Assembly: GCF_900196725.1 (NCBI RefSeq)
Contig: NZ_FZMP01000196.1
Coordinates: 36,561-100,560, forward strand
Reading direction: 5' to 3'
Length of the DNA: 64,000 bases
DNA from: Candidatus Methanoperedens nitratireducens
GTDB taxonomy: Archaea > Halobacteriota > Methanosarcinia > Methanosarcinales > Methanoperedenaceae
How positions within the stretch are numbered: the stretch's first letter is position 1; every line of letters begins with the position of its first letter. Positions 35,455-46,083 of this stretch are shown in pieces. The notes beneath the pieces were generated by a model, which was not told the origin of the DNA, searched no databases, and saw only the letters and a list, made by a program, of their open reading frames with translations. Both the position numbers and the translations under genes were made by a program.

Positions 35455-38100
35455 ATGGTCATGCAAAGATTTAAAGAAACCTATAAAGGGATTAAATCGA
35501 ATCTAACGCTCATGAATTTCCAGATTCTTGATGCGGATTACAGGTATAGCGAAGGTAAGCCGGTAGTGCGGCTCTTCGGCAGGGATGAATCTGGAAACAG
35601 CGTCTGCTGCTCGGTACCCGGTTTTGAGCCGTATTTTTATGCAAAAGCCGCGCCTGAAATGGCAGGAATCATCCAGGCGCGGTTCAAAGAGCATGTAAAG
35701 AGGGTCGAAGAAGTCAGGAGATTCGAGCCTATCGGATACTTCAAAAGCCCGGTCACCATGCTCAAGATCACTCTCTACGACCCCAAAGGTGTACCAGTCA
35801 TACGCGATGATGTCAGGAAGATGGTGGATGAGGTGTACGAAACCGATATACTGTTTCGGAACAGGTATTTGATAGATAACGAACTCGGGGGAATGGGCTG
35901 GGCAAAAGTGGAAGCCCCCGGGGTTTCTGTTGACCCCGATGTCATAAGCAGCATCAAAATAACATCAAGAAAAGTGGAGCATGTGGACATCCTGCGTAAT
36001 GCGCCCCTTCGCTATCTTGCCTTTGATATCGAATGCCTGCCCCTGAATGGCGCCCTGCCCGTTCCTGAAATCTCCCCTATTGTGCTTGTAAGTCTGGCGT
36101 TTGAGCCTGATTTTAAGGGCAAGAAGACCATAGTCCTTGCAGGAAAAAATACCGGTATGGACGGGAACGTAGAAAGCTGCGGCAGTGAAGAAAGGATGCT
36201 GAAGAGGTTTTTTGAGATAATAAGGGAGTACGACCCCGACATCCTGGTAGGCTACAACTCCAACAGCTTTGACATCCCCTATATCGTGGAGAGGATAAAG
36301 GCTCTCAACAAGAAAGGGATCAAGATCGATCCGTCCATGGGCAGGGATGGCAGACCTGCTTATTACAGGAAAATAGGCAACATTACCAGAGTAAGCGTTA
36401 TTGGGCGCGTTGTTGCTGATGTCCTGCCGCTGATACGAAGGGGATTCAGCCTCAAGCAATACACGCTTAAGAACGCAGCAAAAGAACTGCTCGGGGCTGA
36501 GAAACTGGACATTCCTTTCCTTGAGATGGAAACATACTGGAACGATGACGGTGAGAAGCTTTCGAAATTCATCGAATACTCAAGGCGCGATGCAGAGCTT
36601 GCGCTGGGATTTGTCCTGAAACTGCGGCTTATAGACAAGTACATTGCGCTTGCCAGGACAAGCGGCACCCTGCTCCAGGACATTCTTGACGGCGGACAGA
36701 CACAGATGGTGGAAAACCTCCTGCTTCGCAAGTACAGGATGCATGAGCGCGTCATGTCCGCAAAGCCCACTGAAGAGACCTCGGACGGGCGGTTCGATGA
36801 AGGAGAGGAACTGGCAGGCGGTGAAGTCCTTCCGCCGAAAAAGGGGCTGCTTGAGAATATCGTGATACTTGATTACAAGTCGCTTTACCCGACTATTATG
36901 ATGGCGCATAACCTGTGCTATACAACGGTCGTAGTAAAAGATAGACCGGATGATGTAATTAAGGCGCCATCGGGCGGTGAATTTGCCTCCCGGAATGTAA
37001 TGAAAGGCATAATGCCTGCCATACTTGAAGAGCTCCTTGACAGCAGGCAGGCGACGCGCGAAAAAATGAAGAACGCGAACGAGGAGGATTACCGGGTGCT
37101 TGATGCCACGCAACTTGCACTAAAGATCCTCCTTAACAGTTTCTACGGCTATTCAGGTTATGCGAGGGCGCGGCTGTACAGCCTGACCCTTGCAAGCGCG
37201 GTCACAAGTTTCGGGCGCGATAATATCCTGCGTACAAAAACCCTTATCGAGGATGATATAAAAGAGATAATCCTGAAGGACGGCAGGGCTTTTAAAAAGG
37301 ACGAGGCACAAGAAGGGGAACCGGTAGCCCTGTCCGTGGTGTATGGGGATACTGACAGCGTCTTCGTGAATATTCATGATAAAAACCTCACGCTTTCAGA
37401 TGCCGGGCTTATCGGGGACAAGATCGCAAGTACCGTTACGGAATCTCTCCAGAAGCCGATGGAGCTTGTTTTTGATTCTTTCGCCAGGCGGGCGATATTC
37501 ATAGCCAAAAAGAGATACGCTCTCCTGGTATGGGAGAAAAATGCCGGAGGCATCAAGGAGAAGATCAGGGTCAAGGGCATGGAGACCGTCCGGCGGGACT
37601 GGTGTGAGCTGACCACGAAGACCATGGAAAAGGTTCTTGAACTTGTGCTGAAAGAAGGGAAAGTAGATGATGCGATCGAACTTGTCAGGAATACCATTAA
37701 CAGCTTAAAGTCGATAGACCCGGCTAAAGATAAGGAGTTGTTCGATGATCTTATCCTGACAAGGCAATATACAAAGAAAGTTGAGAGTTACAAGAACAGG
37801 CAGCCTCATATAACTGTTATAGAAAAATTGAGAAAACGCGGGATCGTCGCGAACGTTGGCGACAGGATACCTTTCGTCATCCTTGCAGGGAACGGGTTGT
37901 TCGTGGAGCGCGCTGAAGACCCGGAGTACGCAAAGGAAAAGAACCTGCCTATCGATGTCGATTATTACATCAATAAACAGATACTTCCGCCTGTTGAGCG
38001 CATATTGTCGGATTTCGGGGTGACAGGGGAAATGTTAAGAGGAATGGGAGAGAGAAAGGCACAGGCTGAAACAAAACAGCGCTCGTTGTTCGAGTTTTAG
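35455..38100 (+). CDS. polB: Family B DNA polymerase
   Basis: Replicative or repair polymerase of 881 residues. The exonuclease motifs are present: FDIECLP, YNSNSFDIPY and YSRRDAEL. The polymerase motifs are A DYKSLYPTIM, B LKILLNSFYGYSG and C YGDTDSVFV. No intein interrupts them. The first ATG at 35455 is used; an inner Met (MNFQILDADYRY) about 18 residues in is another start. It is followed by a DUF89 gene after two bases. Confidence 0.95.
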   Translation: MVMQRFKETYKGIKSNLTLMNFQILDADYRYSEGKPVVRLFGRDESGNSVCCSVPGFEPYFYAKAAPEMAGIIQARFKEHVKRVEEVRRFEPIGYFKSPVTMLKITLYDPKGVPVIRDDVRKMVDEVYETDILFRNRYLIDNELGGMGWAKVEAPGVSVDPDVISSIKITSRKVEHVDILRNAPLRYLAFDIECLPLNGALPVPEISPIVLVSLAFEPDFKGKKTIVLAGKNTGMDGNVESCGSEERMLKRFFEIIREYDPDILVGYNSNSFDIPYIVERIKALNKKGIKIDPSMGRDGRPAYYRKIGNITRVSVIGRVVADVLPLIRRGFSLKQYTLKNAAKELLGAEKLDIPFLEMETYWNDDGEKLSKFIEYSRRDAELALGFVLKLRLIDKYIALARTSGTLLQDILDGGQTQMVENLLLRKYRMHERVMSAKPTEETSDGRFDEGEELAGGEVLPPKKGLLENIVILDYKSLYPTIMMAHNLCYTTVVVKDRPDDVIKAPSGGEFASRNVMKGIMPAILEELLDSRQATREKMKNANEEDYRVLDATQLALKILLNSFYGYSGYARARLYSLTLASAVTSFGRDNILRTKTLIEDDIKEIILKDGRAFKKDEAQEGEPVALSVVYGDTDSVFVNIHDKNLTLSDAGLIGDKIASTVTESLQKPMELVFDSFARRAIFIAKKRYALLVWEKNAGGIKEKIRVKGMETVRRDWCELTTKTMEKVLELVLKEGKVDDAIELVRNTINSLKSIDPAKDKELFDDLILTRQYTKKVESYKNRQPHITVIEKLRKRGIVANVGDRIPFVILAGNGLFVERAEDPEYAKEKNLPIDVDYYINKQILPPVERILSDFGVTGEMLRGMGERKAQAETKQRSLFEF

Positions 38101-38102
38101 GA

Positions 38103-38972
38103 GTGAAAACCTTGAAGACCCACCCGCGATGTGCACCGTGCCTATTATCAAGAGTCCAGTTCGAGGCAGAGCTATCCACAAAGGACACAGAACTCCAAAA
38201 GAAAGCGATACTTGCAGGAATCGAGGTGCTGAGGGAATACCTGGTTGACGGTCTGCCTGCGGAGAAGCTAAGCACGAAAATACACAGGGAAGCATACAGG
38301 GTATTAGGCGACATAGACCCCTATATCGAGAAAAAAAAGCAGAGCAACGAAGCTGCAAAAAAACTCCTGCCTCTTGCAAGGGAGTTCGTGTCGGAAAAAG
38401 ATTCGATGCGGCGCGCTATCCTTGTAGCGATCATAGGCAACTCGTTTGATTTCGGGGTGCTGGGATACGATGCTGAGAAGGAAATAGTAAAGGAAACGAT
38501 GTTACAGCAGTTCAAGAGCGGGCTTGATGTGGACGATTCGGACAGGATAAAGGCTCTTCTTGGGAACGTGGTTTACCTTGCAGATAATTGCGGTGAAATT
38601 ATATTCGATACTTTGTTATTTGAAGAGATACGAAAGCTTGGCGGGAAGATCACTCTTGTAGTAAGAGGCGCGCCAATACTTAACGATGTCACTATGAAAG
38701 AAGTACTGGAACTCGGGCTTGACAAAATGGTGGACAGGGTGCTCACCACAGGTTCGAACGCAATAGGAGTTTGCCTGAAAGAAGCCCCGCCAGAGCTTGT
38801 TGAGGCGCTCGGTAGCGCGTCGCTTGTGATAAGCAAAGGGATGGCAAATTATGAGACTATGTCCGAATATGATTTCAGACCGATCGCGTACCTCCTGAAA
38901 ACCAAATGCGAATCTGTGGCAGAGGCTATGGGGCTTAGGAAGAACATGAACGTGGCGAGGCTGGAAGAGTGA
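38103..38972 (+). CDS. DUF89 (ARMT1-like) metal-dependent phosphatase
   Basis: GTG start directly after polB. The 289-residue protein has the N-terminal RCAPCLLSR pair of cysteines, and the metal-binding core YLADNCGEIIFDTLL (DNxGE motif), followed by LVVRGAPILNDVT and VISKGMANYETMSE. DUF89 members act on damaged or excess phosphometabolites; archaeal COG1578 proteins are less characterised. It is in a tight cluster polB-DUF89-small membrane protein-ITPase. Confidence 0.88.
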   Translation: MKTLKTHPRCAPCLLSRVQFEAELSTKDTELQKKAILAGIEVLREYLVDGLPAEKLSTKIHREAYRVLGDIDPYIEKKKQSNEAAKKLLPLAREFVSEKDSMRRAILVAIIGNSFDFGVLGYDAEKEIVKETMLQQFKSGLDVDDSDRIKALLGNVVYLADNCGEIIFDTLLFEEIRKLGGKITLVVRGAPILNDVTMKEVLELGLDKMVDRVLTTGSNAIGVCLKEAPPELVEALGSASLVISKGMANYETMSEYDFRPIAYLLKTKCESVAEAMGLRKNMNVARLEE

Positions 38973-39154
38973 TCGATTTCAATTCTCTCCCGTTATACTC
39001 AAAAATAGCCCTGATAGCAGGCTATTCTGTCGGGTTCTTCTCTTTTGTGCTGGTTTTACGTTACCCGATAATATTGATCCTGATGAAATACAGCCCCGAA
39101 TACAGGGAATTTATAAAAAGGACGCTGGCGCGGAAAAAACAGAAGTTATCATGA
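38969..39154 (+). CDS. 61-residue membrane protein
   Basis: A GTG start overlaps the DUF89 stop by four bases, and the end overlaps the ITPase start by four, so it is inside a translationally coupled operon. There is one long transmembrane segment (about residues 12-40, IALIAGYSVGFFSFVLVLRY) and a basic tail (RTLARKKQK). No family recognised. The double overlap makes it a likely real gene. Confidence 0.65.
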   Translation: MIDFNSLPLYSKIALIAGYSVGFFSFVLVLRYPIILILMKYSPEYREFIKRTLARKKQKLS

Positions 39155-39714
39155 GAAAAATTATCTTTGTAACAGGCAATCCCCATAAGGTCAGGGAGGC
39201 AGCCGGCATCTTATCGCCCCTTGGCATAACCGTGGAGCAAAACAACTGCGGGTACCCCGAATTGCAGGAGGAGGAGCTTGAGCCTATAGCTGCGTTCGGC
39301 GCTGAGTGGGCTTCGAAAAAACTGAACTGCGAGGTCATGGTGGATGATTCAGGGTTATTTATCGAAGCGCTGGGCGGATTCCCCGGTCCGTATTCAGCGT
39401 ATGTATTTGACACGCTCGGTAATAAGAAGATACTTAAGCTCATGGAAGATGAAACGAACAGGAGCGCGATCTTCAGATGCGTTATCGGATACTGCCGCCC
39501 GGGCGAAAAGGCGCGGGTTTTTACAGGGGAAGTGGCTGGAGAGATTGCAAAGAATATACGGGGTAGCGCGGGTTTCGGATATGACCCCATATACGAGGTG
39601 GACGGCGTGACTTTCGGGGAAATGGATGAATATGGGAAGAATAAGTTATCGCACAGGTACAGGGCGCTTGTAAAGTTCGCCGAATGGTTGAAAAGGAGCA
39701 TTAATATTGTATAA
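39151..39714 (+). CDS. XTP/dITP diphosphatase (Ham1/RdgB)
   Basis: House-cleaning enzyme that hydrolyses ITP, dITP and XTP. The 187-residue protein shows the family's VTGNPHKVREA start, MVDDSGLFIEALGGFPGPYSAY and GFGYDPIYEVDG motifs, and the late LSHRYRALVKFAEWL. It ends the polB-DUF89 operon. Confidence 0.95.
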   Translation: MRKIIFVTGNPHKVREAAGILSPLGITVEQNNCGYPELQEEELEPIAAFGAEWASKKLNCEVMVDDSGLFIEALGGFPGPYSAYVFDTLGNKKILKLMEDETNRSAIFRCVIGYCRPGEKARVFTGEVAGEIAKNIRGSAGFGYDPIYEVDGVTFGEMDEYGKNKLSHRYRALVKFAEWLKRSINIV

Positions 39715-40082
39715 TTTTACGAATTTTGTTTGTCTTTCCGGTGTACTACCGTTATAGCCAGTGCATAGCGCTTACACAGAACCTCCTTTTTTATACTGTT
39801 TTTTGGTAATTTGAATGTTTTTGTATTATTTTACACCAAAAAATCTATTAATAAACGGTATAAAACTGAAATAAACCTTAGGAAACTAAAAAAACCTCAT
39901 AAACTACCATTATATTTATACTGACGTAATTCCTTTAAGCAATAGCACTTACCCTCTGTTACCGTATAATAACTGAGTGAGGTGGGCAGGTGAGGTGTGG
40001 GGGATTAGTATATCTCAAAAAGAAGATTATTTACTCCCCTCAAAAAGTTTTGGTGGTGTGGATTTACTTAAAAAATAATTAC
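39715..40082. other. AT-rich intergenic region, no gene seen
   Basis: This 368-base stretch between the ITPase gene and the tRNA has no plausible coding frame. It holds several AACGGTATAA/TACCGTTATA-like short palindromic words and a G-rich patch (about 39975-40010) opposite CTCCCC near 40035 that might pair. I see no promoter for a further gene. Confidence 0.4.
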
Positions 40083-40155
40083 GGACTCGCCGCGATTCGA
40101 ACGCGGGTCCGCGGGTTCGAAGCCCGCTAGGATATCCTGGCTACCCCACGAGTCC
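40083..40155 (-). tRNA. tRNA-Arg (anticodon TCG)
   Basis: The minus strand folds as a complete 73-base tRNA: acceptor GGACTCG/CGAGTCC, D arm with GGGTAGCCAGGATA, anticodon stem GCGGG/CCCGC with loop CTTCGAA (anticodon TCG, reading CGA), a four-base variable loop and T arm CCGCG-TTCGAAT-CGCGG. CCA is not encoded. A TATA-like CTATAAAA (minus strand, about 40172-40181) lies about 25 bases upstream. No intron. Confidence 0.95.
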
Positions 40156-40208
40156 ATGGGTTTGACAGCGGGTTTTATAGTTTAACAACGTATTAAATGT
40201 TTCTTGCT

Positions 40209-40985
40209 ATGGTCATAACGCTGCTTTCAGATTTCGGTGATGTTTACCCTGCTTCCATGAAAGGTGTGATCCTGGGTATAGCCCCCGATGCCAGTATAGT
40301 GGACATCTCCCACTCTGTCCCACGCCAGGACGTGCGCGCCGGAGCGTTCGTGCTCATGACCTGCGCACGATATTTCCCTTCCGGTACGGTTCATGTGGCG
40401 GTCGTTGACCCCGGGGTAGGGACAGAGAGGCTCCCGATTGCGGTCATGGCGGAATCTGTTGATTCAAGAATCCATTACTTCATCGGCCCGGATAACGGGC
40501 TTCTTGTTCCAGCTGCACGAAGTATCGGAGAACTCAAGGTTTATGAGATCACTAATACGGGTCTGTTCCTTTCCAGCGTATCTTCTACCTTTCACGGTAG
40601 GGATATCTTCGCGCCTGTGGGTGCGCATATTTCCAAGGGATTGAATATTAGCGATGTCGGCAGGCAGATTTTTGATTTTATAGACCTTGATTTCGGGGAA
40701 GGAATGGAAAAAGATGGTGTCCTGCACGGCAACATTATATTTATCGATTCATTCGGGAATATCGTGACAAATATTCCTTCAAAGGTTTCGGGGTTTAAAC
40801 CCGGCGATGTACTGGAAATCCAGGAAAAACGGATCTCATTCCAGAAATCTTACGGGTTTTGCAAAGACGGCGAACCCCTGGCATTGATCGGAAGCCACGG
40901 TTACCTGGAGATTGCGGTGAACAAGGGGAACGCAGCAGCTTACTTTAACAAAAAACAGGGCGATGATATAATCTTAAAAATTTGA
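40209..40985 (+). CDS. SAM hydroxide adenosyltransferase (DUF62)
   Basis: Family that splits S-adenosylmethionine with water into adenosine and methionine, related to fluorinase. The 258-residue protein has LLSDFGDVYPASMKGVILGI, DISHSVPRQDVRAGAF, VAVVDPGVGTERLP, IGPDNGLLVPAA, TFHGRDIFAPVGAHI and a late IDSFGNIVTNI. The ATG at 40209 fits the family; an ATG at 40197 would add four residues. It is divergent from the tRNA gene. Confidence 0.92.
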   Translation: MVITLLSDFGDVYPASMKGVILGIAPDASIVDISHSVPRQDVRAGAFVLMTCARYFPSGTVHVAVVDPGVGTERLPIAVMAESVDSRIHYFIGPDNGLLVPAARSIGELKVYEITNTGLFLSSVSSTFHGRDIFAPVGAHISKGLNISDVGRQIFDFIDLDFGEGMEKDGVLHGNIIFIDSFGNIVTNIPSKVSGFKPGDVLEIQEKRISFQKSYGFCKDGEPLALIGSHGYLEIAVNKGNAAAYFNKKQGDDIILKI

Positions 40986-41087
40986 GGTACTACAGTTTAA
41001 TTTTAGTATGGGAAATCTTAAACTCTGCTTCAATTTTGGTCATACTTAAGAAAAATTACTTAACCCAGTGTGTGAACTAAGCACCAG

Positions 41088-42092
41088 ATGAAACTTTGCG
41101 ATTTCGATTATCACCTGCCTTCGGAACTTATCGCCCAATCCCCCATAGAGCCGAGGGACTCATCCAGGTTAATGGTGCTCGGAAAGGACATTGAGCATCG
41201 GTATTTTGCCGATATCATTGATTACTTTGAAGAAGGAGATACCCTTGTGCTCAACGATTCAAGGGTCATACCCGCAAAACTCAGCGGTAAAAAGAGCACG
41301 GGGGGGCATGTCGAAGCACTTGTGATCTCAAAAAGCGGGGCAGGATACAAGTGCCTTATCCGCGGCAAGAACATCCGTGAAGGCACAAATCTCTATTTCG
41401 GGGAGCTTAAGGCAACGATTCTTGAGGTTATAAAGAATGAAAATGCGAGCAGATATCTTGTGGAGTTCAACTGCAACGGGAACCTGAACGATATCCTCGA
41501 AAAAACCGGGGAAGCGCCTCTTCCGCCTTATATCAAGAAGAAACTGGACGATAGTAACCGCTACCAGACAATCTATTCAAAGGAAAAAGGCTCGATAGCC
41601 GCACCCACCGCAGGCTTGCATTTCACAAATGAGTTATTAAACCGTATAAGAGATAAAGGGGTCAATATCGCTTACGTTACCCTTCATGTCGGCATCGGCA
41701 CGTTCACTCCGGTTAAAGTGGAGAACCTGGGATCTCATATTATGGAGCCTGAGTATATTACAATAAATGCAGAGAGCGCGGGGATAATCAATGGAACAGG
41801 GGGAAAGCTGATAGCAGCCGGCACTACCACGGTAAAAGCGCTTGAAAGTTCATGCGTAAATGGCAATATCACTGCAAAAGAAGGATTCAGTCAACTTTTT
41901 ATCTACCCGCCTTATGCTTTTAAAGCGAGGATTGATGCAATTATCACGAACTTCCATCTTCCCAAATCCACCCTGCTTATGCTTGTGAGCGCATTCGCGG
42001 GCAGGGAGAGGCTGATGGCTGCTTATAAAGAAGCCATATTGAATTCATACAGGTTTTACAGCTTCGGAGATGCAATGCTGGTTTTCAGGTAA
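41088..42092 (+). CDS. queA: S-adenosylmethionine:tRNA ribosyltransferase-isomerase QueA
   Basis: QueA adds the cyclopentene-diol epoxide from SAM to preQ1 in tRNA, making epoxyqueuosine. The 334-residue protein has DFDYHLPSELIAQ, LVLNDSRVIPAKL, GEAPLPPYIKK, APTAGLHFT, TLHVGIGTFTPV, AAGTTTVKALES and NFHLPKSTLLMLVSAF, all typical of bacterial QueA. It has no obvious ribosome site; TATA-like sequence near 41045 may give a short leader. tgt follows after six bases. Archaea normally make archaeosine, so this gene is unexpected. Confidence 0.95.
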   Translation: MKLCDFDYHLPSELIAQSPIEPRDSSRLMVLGKDIEHRYFADIIDYFEEGDTLVLNDSRVIPAKLSGKKSTGGHVEALVISKSGAGYKCLIRGKNIREGTNLYFGELKATILEVIKNENASRYLVEFNCNGNLNDILEKTGEAPLPPYIKKKLDDSNRYQTIYSKEKGSIAAPTAGLHFTNELLNRIRDKGVNIAYVTLHVGIGTFTPVKVENLGSHIMEPEYITINAESAGIINGTGGKLIAAGTTTVKALESSCVNGNITAKEGFSQLFIYPPYAFKARIDAIITNFHLPKSTLLMLVSAFAGRERLMAAYKEAILNSYRFYSFGDAMLVFR

Positions 42093-43196
<1,104 letters not shown>

Positions 43197-43230
43197 TTAA
43201 TTACATCCGCACCGTTCTTCAGGCCGGTAA

Positions 43231-43470
43231 TCATAAAAGGATTGGTATGAACCTGGTTTTATGGTTCGTTTTAAGCTCTCTGCAAACGGCGCAGCCGTTC
43301 TTATTTGATATCATCGTATTAAGAAGTATAAAATCAGGCAGGGTTTTTTCTACTTTGATCTGCAAGTCAATGCCGCCTGAAGCTTTAATGGCATCGTAAT
43401 CCTTTGAGAGAGTTCCTGGCCCGGTGTTCAAGGGTTCGTCATCCGCCATGGGTACTTTTGGTTGTTTCAT
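43231..43470 (-). pseudogene. Degenerate, truncated response-regulator receiver domain
   Basis: The 79-residue frame resembles a CheY-like receiver: an acidic pair ADDEP, SKDYDAIKASGG, KVEKTLPDFILLN, then GCAVCRELK and KTRFIPILL. The phosphorylated Asp expected after DFILL is Asn, and the chain stops at the fourth strand, missing the last third with the conserved Thr and Lys. It lies between tgt and a membrane protein with no output domain. Most likely a decaying fragment of a sensor or regulator. Confidence 0.6.
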
Positions 43471-43522
43471 GTCTATTCCCTTCTCCTACTTTAGTACCTT
43501 TTATCAATCATTCTGCCATCTA

Positions 43523-43951
43523 TTAGCTTGCTGCAACTGTATGATCATCCGCGAAACTTCCCGCCTCTGTCAGTATTAACACCAGGAACATGTAAATGAA
43601 TATTATTTCGTCGGGAGCTTGCGGGATTTGTCCTGCTACTGCTGTCAGGTTGGCATTTACCGCCATCAATCCACCTGACGTGAGGGCGACAAGGAAACCA
43701 TTCATGGTCCAGTACATATTTGTTGAGGATTTAAGCTGGAGTACAAAAACTGCGAACAACAATACAAAAGTGAGCCACATCTTGGCGAACACGATGCCAT
43801 TAAAACCATATGTTGTGAAGAGGTAGCTTGCAGCCGGGTTTGCCTCGATGCCTGCTCCAAGCAAGCTCATCATGTAAGCAGCTGTAACTCCATCGCCTAT
43901 TCCAAAGGTTATGAACGCTGTGATATACAGGATATGGATGTTTTCTGTCAT
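43523..43951 (-). CDS. DUF5658-like multi-pass membrane protein
   Basis: The 142-residue protein has four hydrophobic helices and the N-terminal pattern GDGVTAAYMMSLLGAGIEANPAASY, i.e. D-x2-T…G-x2-E-A-N-P. The same pattern occurs in the membrane protein at 54374-54790, suggesting one family (DUF5658-like). Function unknown. It is divergent from the glycosyltransferase gene. Confidence 0.65.
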   Translation of the reverse strand: MTENIHILYITAFITFGIGDGVTAAYMMSLLGAGIEANPAASYLFTTYGFNGIVFAKMWLTFVLLFAVFVLQLKSSTNMYWTMNGFLVALTSGGLMAVNANLTAVAGQIPQAPDEIIFIYMFLVLILTEAGSFADDHTVAAS

Positions 43952-44113
43952 GTTTAGCCTCCTGGGGAATGGTTTTCCAGACTATCATCTGCTACACAAC
44001 AGGAAATCAGCGGTTGCTACTAAAGTTAGCAACTTTTTAGCGGGGCTGTGTCTGAGAAGATTTATGGAGTAGAAATAAAATATAGATACAAGAAAGTATT
44101 GTAAAAGCAGTAC

Positions 44114-44129
44114 AGGAGGTTCAGGTATA
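44114..44129 (+). promoter_or_regulatory. Shine-Dalgarno site before an ATA codon
   Basis: AGGAGGT (44114-44120) is followed by six bases and then ATA (44127-44129), ideal spacing for a start codon. No ATG, GTG or TTG is in this frame before the conserved N-terminus of the glycosyltransferase. A TATA-like AAATAAAATATAG lies near 44073-44085. Confidence 0.55.
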
Positions 44130-45392
44130 GAGACCAGAAAGATATGTCTTGTTAGCGACTGGTATTATCCCAAGATAGGAGGTATAGAGAGCCACATCGA
44201 TTACCTCTCTGAGCTCATGGCTGCACAGGGCAACGAGGTGCATATATTGACCCGCCAATACCAGGGTTCACAGGAGATGATCGCTGCACATGATGCGCAA
44301 AAAAGGCAAAAAGGGATCATAATCCACAGGGTAAAAGGTCATGCAGTCAGAAGATGGGGCGCGATGGTCGATCCGAGGATAAGCTGGTTTGTGAATGACG
44401 TTATCAGAAGGGAGAAGTTCGAGCTTATACATGCCCACAGCATTTATTCGCCGATGGCTATGGTCACAGCGTATGCAGGCAAGACATTGAGGTACATACC
44501 AACGGTTGCCACGAACCATTCGCTCTGGGGAAAAGTATTGATGCGCAGCCTGCTTCAGCATCTGCTGCGTGAAGAATTTACAAGGCTGGATGCGTTAATA
44601 GCCGTAAGTAACGCCGTAAAAGATGATACCGAGCGTTTCTATATGGATAAACCGGTATTTGTTATCCCCAACGGCGTGGATTGCGATAAATTCTATCCTG
44701 ATGTCACGAACAGGGATCAGATACGCCGCTATCTCGGATTTGATGATAAGGATATCGTGATCGTTACAGTGGGCAGGCTTGTGCCCCGCAAAAAGATGCG
44801 CGAGCTGATACAGATAACGCATGACCTTAATAAAAGGCATAACGTCAAATTGCTTATCGTGGGCGACGGTCCGGAAAAAGAAAAACTGGTGAAGCTTTCA
44901 AAATCGCTGGGCATAAGCGGGAATATTCGGTTTACAGGCTACGTAACAAACCCTTTTGATTATCTGAATGCATCCGATATATTCTCCTTATGTTCCGAGA
45001 ATGAGGCGCTGGGAATATCCATTCTTGAGGCTATGGCATGTGAACTTCCTGTTGTGGTAAAAGACGTGAACGGTATCAGAGATATCCTGAGCGGCAATAA
45101 TGGCCCTCCGCCGGCTAACAATGCAGCAGGAATAAGGAACAATCTTGAGCTTTTGATAACGGATGAAGAATTCCGATCAAAGCTTGCAAGAAATAATAGG
45201 AGGCATGTGCTTTCGAATTTTGCCTGGGATATAGTCTGCAAGAAGACACTTGATGTATACGATTTTGTAGATGAGGTGGCTGAAGTGGAGACCCCCAGGT
45301 ATTATGATATGAAACTTGCGAAGATGGGAAGAATTGTTAGGAAGTTAAAACCCCGCCATGATGAGAACCGTAACCCTGACAATAGATGTTGA
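44127..45392 (+). CDS. GT4 family glycosyltransferase, ATA start
   Basis: The 421-residue protein has the GT-B fold: N-terminal KICLVSDWYYPKIGGIESHIDYLSELM in consecutive motifs, the middle VIPNGVDCDKFYP and VGRLVPRKKM, LLIVGDGPEKEKLVKLS, and the nucleotide-sugar site SENEALGISILEAMACELPVV (E-x7-E). The first ATG (44217) would delete the GGIESH phosphate loop, so I start at ATA 44127, placed after a strong ribosome site. It overlaps a deacetylase gene by 35 bases, suggesting an envelope or glycolipid sugar pathway of the PIG-A/PimA kind. Acceptor unknown. Confidence 0.85.
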   Translation: METRKICLVSDWYYPKIGGIESHIDYLSELMAAQGNEVHILTRQYQGSQEMIAAHDAQKRQKGIIIHRVKGHAVRRWGAMVDPRISWFVNDVIRREKFELIHAHSIYSPMAMVTAYAGKTLRYIPTVATNHSLWGKVLMRSLLQHLLREEFTRLDALIAVSNAVKDDTERFYMDKPVFVIPNGVDCDKFYPDVTNRDQIRRYLGFDDKDIVIVTVGRLVPRKKMRELIQITHDLNKRHNVKLLIVGDGPEKEKLVKLSKSLGISGNIRFTGYVTNPFDYLNASDIFSLCSENEALGISILEAMACELPVVVKDVNGIRDILSGNNGPPPANNAAGIRNNLELLITDEEFRSKLARNNRRHVLSNFAWDIVCKKTLDVYDFVDEVAEVETPRYYDMKLAKMGRIVRKLKPRHDENRNPDNRC

Positions 45393-46083
45393 GCCTGACT
45401 GCCCTCCATACCTTGGGACATACAGGGGCATAGAATCAGGGCTTCCCGCACTGTTTGAAGTCCTGGAAAAATATGATGTGAAAGCTACGTTTTTTATAAC
45501 CGGCGATGTGGCTTCAAAATACCCGCAGGATGTGGCAAAGATCGCAGGGCGTCACGAAATCGGATGCCACGGCTATTCCCATACGCGTTTTGACAGGATG
45601 GCTTTTGAGGAAGCTGCGGATGAGATAGAAAAGAGCACCGCGGTATTGCGCAGTCTCGCCGGCAGGATTATCTCTTTCAGGGCGCCAAATCTCATATTTC
45701 CCGAAAGGTTCCTGGGGCTCCTGAAAAACAACGGGTATTTGATCGATTCGTCCCTTGCTAAGTATAAGATCGGGCACTTATACAGGATACATGCCAGTGA
45801 TAAAGATGATGACCTGAATAACGGATTGTTAAGAGTCCCGGTATCTGCGACCTCCTCAATGTTGCGATTGCCTCTCGGGAGCGGGATACTCCGGCGACTT
45901 GATTCACCAGTAATCCTGTTCTTCCATCCCTGGGAGTTCGTGGATATGAGCGGCGAACCTGTAAGGTGGGACTGCAAGATAAACACAGGCAGCAGGGCGC
46001 TTGAGAGGCTTGGGTCATTGATAGGGTTTTTTAAGAATAACAATTACCGTTTCTGTACTATATCTGATTTCTTAAGGCTTTGA
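45358..46083 (+). CDS. Polysaccharide deacetylase (NodB/CE4) family protein
   Basis: NodB-type barrel of about 241 residues: the first catalytic Asp in LTIDVEPDCPP, ATFFITGDVASKYP, the metal His pair in GCHGYSHTRFDRM, FRAPN and the C-terminal FFHPWEFVD. Overlaps the glycosyltransferase by 35 bases, so the pair probably builds or trims an N-acetyl sugar in a lipid or surface polymer. Alternative start is the second Met. Its end overlaps the convergent queH by 12 bases. Confidence 0.88.
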   Translation: MMRTVTLTIDVEPDCPPYLGTYRGIESGLPALFEVLEKYDVKATFFITGDVASKYPQDVAKIAGRHEIGCHGYSHTRFDRMAFEEAADEIEKSTAVLRSLAGRIISFRAPNLIFPERFLGLLKNNGYLIDSSLAKYKIGHLYRIHASDKDDDLNNGLLRVPVSATSSMLRLPLGSGILRRLDSPVILFFHPWEFVDMSGEPVRWDCKINTGSRALERLGSLIGFFKNNNYRFCTISDFLRL

